Source: an uncultured bacterium (GTDB lineage: Bacteria; Cyanobacteriota; Vampirovibrionia; Gastranaerophilales; Gastranaerophilaceae). Taken from it: a DNA stretch of 9,841 nucleotides. This document shows, piece by piece, positions 5,646 through 9,841 of the stretch (the first letter of the stretch is position 1; every line of letters starts with the position of its first letter). The stretch spans positions 1-9,841 of the forward strand of contig CAMVQX010000054.1 in NCBI GenBank assembly GCA_947169755.1, in the 5' to 3' direction. The position numbers were made by a program, and so were the translations under genes. The notes below the pieces were generated by a model. That model did not search any database, was not told where the DNA came from, and saw nothing but the letters and a program-made list of their open reading frames with translations.

Positions 5646-6891
5646 ATATGTATTTTACAAGTCCTTCCCCCATAGAAAAACAGCTGGGCTGAACCCTTAG
5701 CGCTCCTTGAGCCATAAAATCCGCAGAAAGACATCTGCCGGCAACAAATAAATTTTCAATATCAGCAGACATCAGTGCTTCAACAGGAAGCTCATATTCA
5801 CCATTTGACATCAATGTAGATTTGCCTTTATCGGTAGAATGCACATCAATTGGATAATTGGATCTTACTACTGGATTTTTAAAATGTTTGCCGGATAAAA
5901 TATCATCCTGAGTGTAAACATATTTTCCCTTAATTCTTGAGGAAACTCTTATACCAAGCTCATCTGCTATATTTGAAATATACGCATTTTCAAAACCCGG
6001 TAAATATTTTTTACAGAAGTCTGAAAGCCTAAAAATGGCTTGGTGAGCCTCTTTTATCGCCAAGGATAAATCCTTTTGTTCAACTATTCTTGGACAGTTG
6101 AATGACACTGCACCGGGCATTCCTGCAATCGTAAATATCTGAAAATAGTTTCTATCAGTGTCTTTTAGTACCCCTTGTTTTACGGCATTATCGAACAGTG
6201 GCGTAAGAGCCCACTTTTTATCCCATGTACAAGCTGTTGATAGATGTATTTGCCCATTTATATACTCAACAGACGTAACCTCTCTATCATTATCAAACTC
6301 CAATAACCACTCACTAAATATATTTAAATCAACATTGCTCATTATAAAGCGCAAACTTACAGGCTGAAGTTCATCTTTTTTATTTAAAAAATTACAACCG
6401 CAAATTTTTCCGATTTCACAATTTCCTGTTGCATCAATTATATATCTCGTTGCGATAGGTTCAGATAATAATTTATTGCAATTATATAGCGTGTCGTTAT
6501 ATGGCGATAATAATTTAATGCTTTTTATATTTTTATCTTTTATTTCAATATTAGATGTTGAAATATTATAAACAACGTCTACATGTGCTTCAGACATTAA
6601 TTTTTCAAGTAGAATCTTTGCTAATTCGGGATTATACCACCCTTTATTGCCTTGATATTCTATTTGGCCTCCGATTTCTGACATTTTTTCTGTAAAAATT
6701 TCGAAAAAATCAGTATTAATTTGATTTTCGCCGCATTTCATTGCAGGAACAACAAGTCCTGACGTTATTGATCCGCCTAGATGAATTTTCTTTTCAACTA
6801 ATAGCGTCTTAAAACCTAATTTCCCCGCCGTATAAGCTGCCGCACAGCCGGCAGTACCACCCCCAAAAATAATTAAATCATAATTTATCAT
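5629..6891 (-). CDS. FAD-dependent oxidoreductase (FAD_oxidored family)
   Basis: This 420-residue flavoprotein has the N-terminal dinucleotide fold GGGTAGCAAAY (10-20) with the acidic end of the second strand at Glu33, then LGGSITSGLV (38-47). A later GIRVSSRIKGKYVYTQDDI (323-341) matches the G-x-R-x-S-x-R-I-x-G-x-Y-x-(L)-T-x-x-D pattern of the FAD_oxidored family (PF12831). The C-terminal LFVAGRCLSAD...QGALRVQPSCFSMG (391-417) completes the FAD site. Members are often found near carbohydrate or organic-acid metabolism genes, but the substrate of this one cannot be read. There is no signal peptide, so it is probably cytoplasmic. It is not related to the neighbouring CoA-disulfide-reductase-like enzyme beyond the FAD fold. 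The start ATG has no ribosome binding site and lies 6 nt after a consensus -10. The 3' end overlaps the convergent flavoprotein gene. Confidence 0.85.
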   Translation of the reverse strand: MINYDLIIFGGGTAGCAAAYTAGKLGFKTLLVEKKIHLGGSITSGLVVPAMKCGENQINTDFFEIFTEKMSEIGGQIEYQGNKGWYNPELAKILLEKLMSEAHVDVVYNISTSNIEIKDKNIKSIKLLSPYNDTLYNCNKLLSEPIATRYIIDATGNCEIGKICGCNFLNKKDELQPVSLRFIMSNVDLNIFSEWLLEFDNDREVTSVEYINGQIHLSTACTWDKKWALTPLFDNAVKQGVLKDTDRNYFQIFTIAGMPGAVSFNCPRIVEQKDLSLAIKEAHQAIFRLSDFCKKYLPGFENAYISNIADELGIRVSSRIKGKYVYTQDDILSGKHFKNPVVRSNYPIDVHSTDKGKSTLMSNGEYELPVEALMSADIENLFVAGRCLSADFMAQGALRVQPSCFSMGEGLVKYIFNHQS

Positions 6892-6897
6892 ATAATT

Positions 6898-6926
6898 ATT
6901 ATAAATATATGTTTCAATTAAGGCAA
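6898..6926 (-). promoter_or_regulatory. Promoter of the FAD oxidoreductase, leaderless geometry
   Basis: On the minus strand TTGCCT (6926-6921) and a perfect TATAAT (6903-6898) are separated by 17 bp. The -10 is followed by exactly 6 nt and then the ATG at 6891, so the predicted transcription start is the start codon. No Shine-Dalgarno sequence is possible in such a transcript. The -35 lies 4 bp downstream of the stop of the upstream pilin-like gene. Confidence 0.65.
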
Positions 6927-6930
6927 AGTT

Positions 6931-7593
6931 TTAATATTTCATTTGCCAGCCTGCTTCAATTATTCTTGCCAAACAACTGTAGCCAATACTAGGAATTTCA
7001 TCGCCCAGACAATCTTTAGTGTCATATTGTTTGCTCACTAATTTTCCGGCTTCATTTATTCGGGCGATTAAAAATAAGTCTCGTCCCATTGTATTTGGTA
7101 ACTTGGAACCGTTTATATCTGCATAAACAGTTGTATAAAAAGCATCTCCAGCTTTTCTAATGTATAAATAGTAGACAATACCATCTGCATTTAGAATTTT
7201 AAACATATTTGCTGATATTGATAGAACTGTGAGAGGATTGCTATTAATATTAAAGTATCGAATATTTTCAGAGTGATGACCGGGAAGTTCAACGGTAAAA
7301 ACTTTTAAATATTTTTTTAAATTATCTTTTATACTTTGCTCACAAGCAGCTGTACTTACAAAACAACCTCTGAAAAATTCAGTTTCATAAAGATTTTCTG
7401 TAAAATAGCCATCATCAATCTGAATTTTATGAAATATATTTTGCCAAGTTGCGTATGCTTTTTTTAAGCTGTTTACATAAACATGCTTTCTGAAACTGGA
7501 TATTAACGTAGGCATAGTCATAGCTGCAACTACGCCTATTATGCCCAAAGTAATCAATACTTCAGCCAAAGTAAAACCCTTACGATTAATCAT
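6931..7593 (-). CDS. Type IV pilin-like/pseudopilin protein
   Basis: The N-terminus carries a class III signal: a short basic leader MINRKG, prepilin peptidase cleavage after Gly6, and mature FTLAE with the conserved Glu at mature position 5. A hydrophobic helix follows at residues 7-27. The 220-residue protein would be inserted in the inner membrane and could join a type IV pilus or type II secretion-like filament. The globular part has four cysteines (77, 84, 195, 207), which may form two disulfides, and ADINGSKLPNTMGRDLF near 158-174, a pattern I associate with the many pilin-like proteins of Gastranaerophilales. No pilus assembly gene is adjacent, so its partners are elsewhere. The start has AGAGG 6 nt upstream. 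It has its own promoter inside the end of the upstream gene, although co-transcription across the 23-bp gap is also possible. Confidence 0.85.
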   Translation of the reverse strand: MINRKGFTLAEVLITLGIIGVVAAMTMPTLISSFRKHVYVNSLKKAYATWQNIFHKIQIDDGYFTENLYETEFFRGCFVSTAACEQSIKDNLKKYLKVFTVELPGHHSENIRYFNINSNPLTVLSISANMFKILNADGIVYYLYIRKAGDAFYTTVYADINGSKLPNTMGRDLFLIARINEAGKLVSKQYDTKDCLGDEIPSIGYSCLARIIEAGWQMKY

Positions 7594-7610
7594 ATTTATC
7601 CTCTATGTTT

Positions 7611-7639
7611 ATAATATTATATGCCACATTTATTGTCAA
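7611..7639 (-). promoter_or_regulatory. Promoter of the pilin-like gene
   Basis: On the minus strand a perfect TTGACA (7639-7634) is followed after 17 bp by TATTAT (7616-7611). The predicted start near 7604 leaves an 11-nt leader that begins at the AGAGG ribosome binding site. The -35 lies inside the last codons of the upstream methyltransferase gene, so the pilin-like gene can be expressed independently of it. TATAAT at 7621-7616 is an overlapping alternative, but its spacing to TTGACA is only 12 bp. Confidence 0.65.
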
Positions 7640-8912
7640 TCTTAACGCGTTTTTTAAATTTAGTTGTTGATATTTTATCAGATTCATTTACCTCTTTTTC
7701 ATGCAAAGCAATAATAGCCTCATTTTGGCTTGTTAAATTTTTATCACGATAAAATATACCTGCTTTAGTTTTTAAAAGCCCTAAATCGAATTCTGAGAGC
7801 TCATGTACTAAATTTTTGTTTAAATAATTCTCATTAGATGATAGATTTGTTTTTATTGCTACAGTACCTGTGTATTTTTTCAAGGATTCAGAATAAACTT
7901 TTTTTATAACAAATCCTGCTTCAATAAAAGCATTTCTGACATTTGCAGCTGAAGAATAAGTTAGAACAATTCCCCCCGGCTCCAAATGGTCAAAAATTAA
8001 TTTTATAAAATCAAATGTCCATAGACAAGGACATTTTGAAGGAGTAAAAGCATCTAAAAATACAAAATTATATAATGAATTATCATCTGATAAAACTTGT
8101 CTGGCATCGCAGATATTTAGCTTAAAATTAAAATCTATTGATTTAAGGTATTTATGAACGTTTTTATGGCTTAAAGATATATACTTATAATATATATTAT
8201 GTAAGAACGTAATAAACTTAGAAAATGGACTATCTGTAAGTTTAATATTTTTTAAACACTTAAAAAACGAAATTACAGAGCGGTCAAAATATTTGGAATA
8301 ATTATTATCATTTAATAATATTAAAATATCGTTATCAATATAATTTACTATTTTATAAAGCAGTAATAAATTTATTTCTTTTTTCAACTTATAATTACTG
8401 TTAATGTTTTTAGAACGATATTTTTCAATTCGATTTTGATAAAATGGAGGATTAAAGTTTTTTAAATCCTTTATACATGTTTTAAAAAACGGAGAAATTA
8501 ATGCTAAATTTTTATCAACATCAATTGCTTTTATAAAAATATTATGATTAATATTATTGGAATATATCTTATCGTTATTTATTATATTATTAGTATCTAT
8601 CGAACCGTTATAGATATTTTCTAAATAATAATTTAAAAAACTTTTTGTATTATATCCAATTCCAAAACAAATATCTAAAATTTTTATCTGATTATTATTT
8701 TGAAAAAATAATTTCCAATCGACAGGAAGAATAAATTTTTCATAGGCTTCTGATAGTGCACCATACGTTGAATGATAAATATCATCAACTTCAGGAGAGA
8801 ATAGTCCTATAGAGCCGTCATTTGTTACATATGGGTATAACTTGTACATAATTACATTATAATACATTGTAAAAGTGGGCTCAACGTCTTTATATAACTT
8901 AATTTTTGGCAT
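7617..8912 (-). CDS. mnmD: MnmD-like tRNA wobble-uridine methyltransferase with large insertion
   Basis: The family (Methyltransf_30/MnmC methyltransferase domain) methylates 5-aminomethyl-(2-thio)uridine at tRNA position 34 using S-adenosylmethionine. Seen here are HSTYGALSEAYEKFI (47-61, compare the family GALTE...VF), the SAM loop ILDICFGIGYNTKSFL (78-93), the acidic IDVD (130-133), the CDARQVL segment (268-274), the hallmark FLDAFTPSKCPCLWT (285-299) and PGGIVLTYSSAANVR (312-326). The C-terminal LLKTKAGIFYRDKNLT (379-394) resembles cyanobacterial members. The FAD oxidase half of bifunctional MnmC is absent, as in MnmD. Residues about 100-128 and 150-260 form an Asn/Ile/Lys/Tyr-rich, very AT-rich insertion between the SAM loop and the later motifs, making this 431-residue protein longer than usual. 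The ATG lacks a clear ribosome binding site; the gene is divergent from thrB. Confidence 0.8.
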   Translation of the reverse strand: MPKIKLYKDVEPTFTMYYNVIMYKLYPYVTNDGSIGLFSPEVDDIYHSTYGALSEAYEKFILPVDWKLFFQNNNQIKILDICFGIGYNTKSFLNYYLENIYNGSIDTNNIINNDKIYSNNINHNIFIKAIDVDKNLALISPFFKTCIKDLKNFNPPFYQNRIEKYRSKNINSNYKLKKEINLLLLYKIVNYIDNDILILLNDNNYSKYFDRSVISFFKCLKNIKLTDSPFSKFITFLHNIYYKYISLSHKNVHKYLKSIDFNFKLNICDARQVLSDDNSLYNFVFLDAFTPSKCPCLWTFDFIKLIFDHLEPGGIVLTYSSAANVRNAFIEAGFVIKKVYSESLKKYTGTVAIKTNLSSNENYLNKNLVHELSEFDLGLLKTKAGIFYRDKNLTSQNEAIIALHEKEVNESDKISTTKFKKRVKIDNKCGI

Positions 8913-8933
8913 TTTTTCTGTTTGTTGTAAAAT

Positions 8934-8939
8934 ATTATA
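8934..8939 (-). promoter_or_regulatory. Probable -10 element of the methyltransferase gene
   Basis: TATAAT on the minus strand lies 21 nt before the ATG, predicting a leader of roughly 15 nt. No good -35 is found at the expected distance; the sequence there is part of the inverted repeat at 8944-8963. Confidence 0.35.
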
Positions 8940-8943
8940 TATG

Positions 8944-8963
8944 GCATAAGCATGGCGCTATGC
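8944..8963. promoter_or_regulatory. Inverted repeat between divergent mnmD-like and thrB genes
   Basis: GCATA at 8944-8948 and TATGC at 8959-8963 are perfect inverted repeats. An overlapping near-palindrome, GCATGGCGCTATGC (8950-8963), is interrupted by a single G-T pair. The element covers the -35 region of the methyltransferase promoter and ends 14 bp before the thrB start codon. It could be an operator or a small RNA hairpin in the thrB leader; no regulator is identified. Confidence 0.35.
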
Positions 8964-8977
8964 TAATGAGGTAAAAT

Positions 8978-9841
8978 ATGAAAATTAGTGTAAAAGTACC
9001 CGCAACAATAGCTAACATAGGCCCCGGCTTTGATTGTCTGGGAATGGCATTGCCGTTGTACAATACAATTACTATTGAAGAAACAGTACTGCCCGGTACA
9101 GGTATTGAAATTAATGTTATAAATGACGAAAATACCACAAACGATCTGATTTTTGAGCATGTCCCAATGGATGAAAACAGTATAATATATAAGGCTGTTG
9201 AACTTTTGTATAACTCTATAGGACAGACGCCAAGCGAATTAAAAATAACAGTACAATCACAAATACCGATAGCAAGAGGATTAGGCAGTAGTGCATCTGT
9301 TATCGTAGGAGGTCTTTTGGCTGCAAATGAACTTTTAGGGAAGCCGGCTGATGAAGTTGCTCTTTTATCAATTGCTACCGAAGTTGAAGGACATCCTGAT
9401 AATGTTACACCGGCTATTGTTGGAGGCTTAGTTCTTACATCTCAAGAAGATGACGGTAGAATTATTTACACAAAATTGGAATGGCCTGAAGAATGGGCTA
9501 TAACTATATGTATACCAGACTATGAGTTGTCTACGGAAATTTCACGTTCTGTTTTGCCTAAAGAAGTTCCTATGGCTGATGCGGTGTTTAACGCAAAGCA
9601 CTTGGGTATGTTTGTTCAGGCTGTTAACACAAAAGATACCGCTCTAATAAAACTGGCTCTGCATGACAGGTTGCATCAACCGTATAGAATGAAACTTGTA
9701 CCTGGACTGGACAAAATTACAGAAAAATTAAAACACGAAGAAGGTATGCTTGGATGTGTTTTGAGTGGTGCAGGTCCTTCTATTGCGATAATATCAGAGA
9801 AAAATAACTTAGATAAAATAAAAACTATTGTAAAAGAGACC
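8978..9841 (+). CDS. thrB: Homoserine kinase (partial, runs off the window)
   Basis: Homoserine kinase phosphorylates L-homoserine with ATP, the step before threonine synthase. The 288 residues visible contain all three GHMP kinase motifs: VPATIANIGPGFDCLG (7-22), the ATP-binding PIARGLGSSAS (97-107) and LSGAGPS (262-268). The homoserine-kinase-typical EVEGHPDNV is at 135-143. The frame is open to the last base of the window; with a usual length of about 300-310 residues, only the last 15-25 should be missing. The ATG is set by GAGG (8968-8971) 6 nt upstream and by the family N-terminus. Upstream there are only 65 bp to the divergent methyltransferase gene, holding an inverted repeat but no attenuator with threonine codons. 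Confidence 0.95.
   Translation, partial: MKISVKVPATIANIGPGFDCLGMALPLYNTITIEETVLPGTGIEINVINDENTTNDLIFEHVPMDENSIIYKAVELLYNSIGQTPSELKITVQSQIPIARGLGSSASVIVGGLLAANELLGKPADEVALLSIATEVEGHPDNVTPAIVGGLVLTSQEDDGRIIYTKLEWPEEWAITICIPDYELSTEISRSVLPKEVPMADAVFNAKHLGMFVQAVNTKDTALIKLALHDRLHQPYRMKLVPGLDKITEKLKHEEGMLGCVLSGAGPSIAIISEKNNLDKIKTIVKET

Noticed and set aside
6158..6367. 69-residue plus-strand ORF inside the FAD oxidoreductase gene
   Set aside because: Antisense shadow with no start signal of its own.
5629..6891. FAD oxidoreductase as the missing oxidase half of MnmC
   Set aside because: Its GxRxSxRIxGxY pattern places it in the FAD_oxidored family rather than the DAO-type MnmC oxidase, and the pilin-like gene with its own promoter separates it from the methyltransferase.
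8935..9160. Two short overlapping minus-strand ORFs over the start of thrB
   Set aside because: They are antisense to an unmistakable homoserine kinase and also cover the divergent control region.
1..9841. Mobile element, CRISPR array, defence or biosynthetic cluster, tRNA or rRNA
   Set aside because: I saw no transposase, integrase, regularly spaced repeats, tRNA-like cloverleaf or clustered system genes on either strand; apart from the 6S-like RNA the window reads as ordinary chromosomal genes.

Overview
The window is AT-rich bacterial DNA. It probably comes from a gut member of the non-photosynthetic sister lineage of Cyanobacteria (Vampirovibrionia/Melainabacteria, order Gastranaerophilales). 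Three features suggest this: a pilin-like protein of the 'KGFTLAEVLITLGIIGVVAA' type, which is abundant in that group; a short protein with an 'MRISPV...NYGY...PSFLG' N-terminus of a kind I associate with those genomes; and a standalone MnmC-type methyltransferase whose C-terminal segment looks like the cyanobacterial version. The assignment is inferred from protein character, not from a marker gene.

Layout. 1-728: an unrecognised protein with two C-terminal membrane helices. 766-942: a structured RNA that fits 6S RNA (SsrS), with its own promoter; its 3' end overlaps the 3' end of the convergent gene. 921-2387 (minus): a phosphomannomutase/phosphoglucomutase. 2416-3288 (plus): one MalF/UgpA-type sugar ABC permease, divergent from the mutase across 28 bp that hold a symmetric -10 element. 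3385-4248 (plus): a lineage-type small protein, the 9-codon stub of what looks like a second copy, and a 36-residue small protein with a strong ribosome binding site. 4290-5645 (plus): a CoA-disulfide-reductase-like flavoprotein. 5629-6891 (minus): a second, unrelated FAD oxidoreductase, overlapping the first tail to tail by 17 bp. 6931-7593 (minus): a pilin-like protein. 7617-8912 (minus): an MnmD-like tRNA wobble-uridine methyltransferase carrying a large Asn/Ile/Lys-rich insertion. 8978-end (plus): homoserine kinase, cut by the window edge.

The genes do not form one pathway. They are short, mostly single-gene transcription units of housekeeping and lineage-specific function, and no defence, mobile or biosynthetic island is visible. 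The most interesting signals lie between the genes. These are the 6S-like RNA facing an antisense gene, and promoters whose -10 box ends exactly 6 nt before the ATG (permease and FAD oxidoreductase, possibly the CoA-disulfide-reductase-like gene), which implies leaderless mRNAs. Other genes in the same window have clear Shine-Dalgarno sequences.
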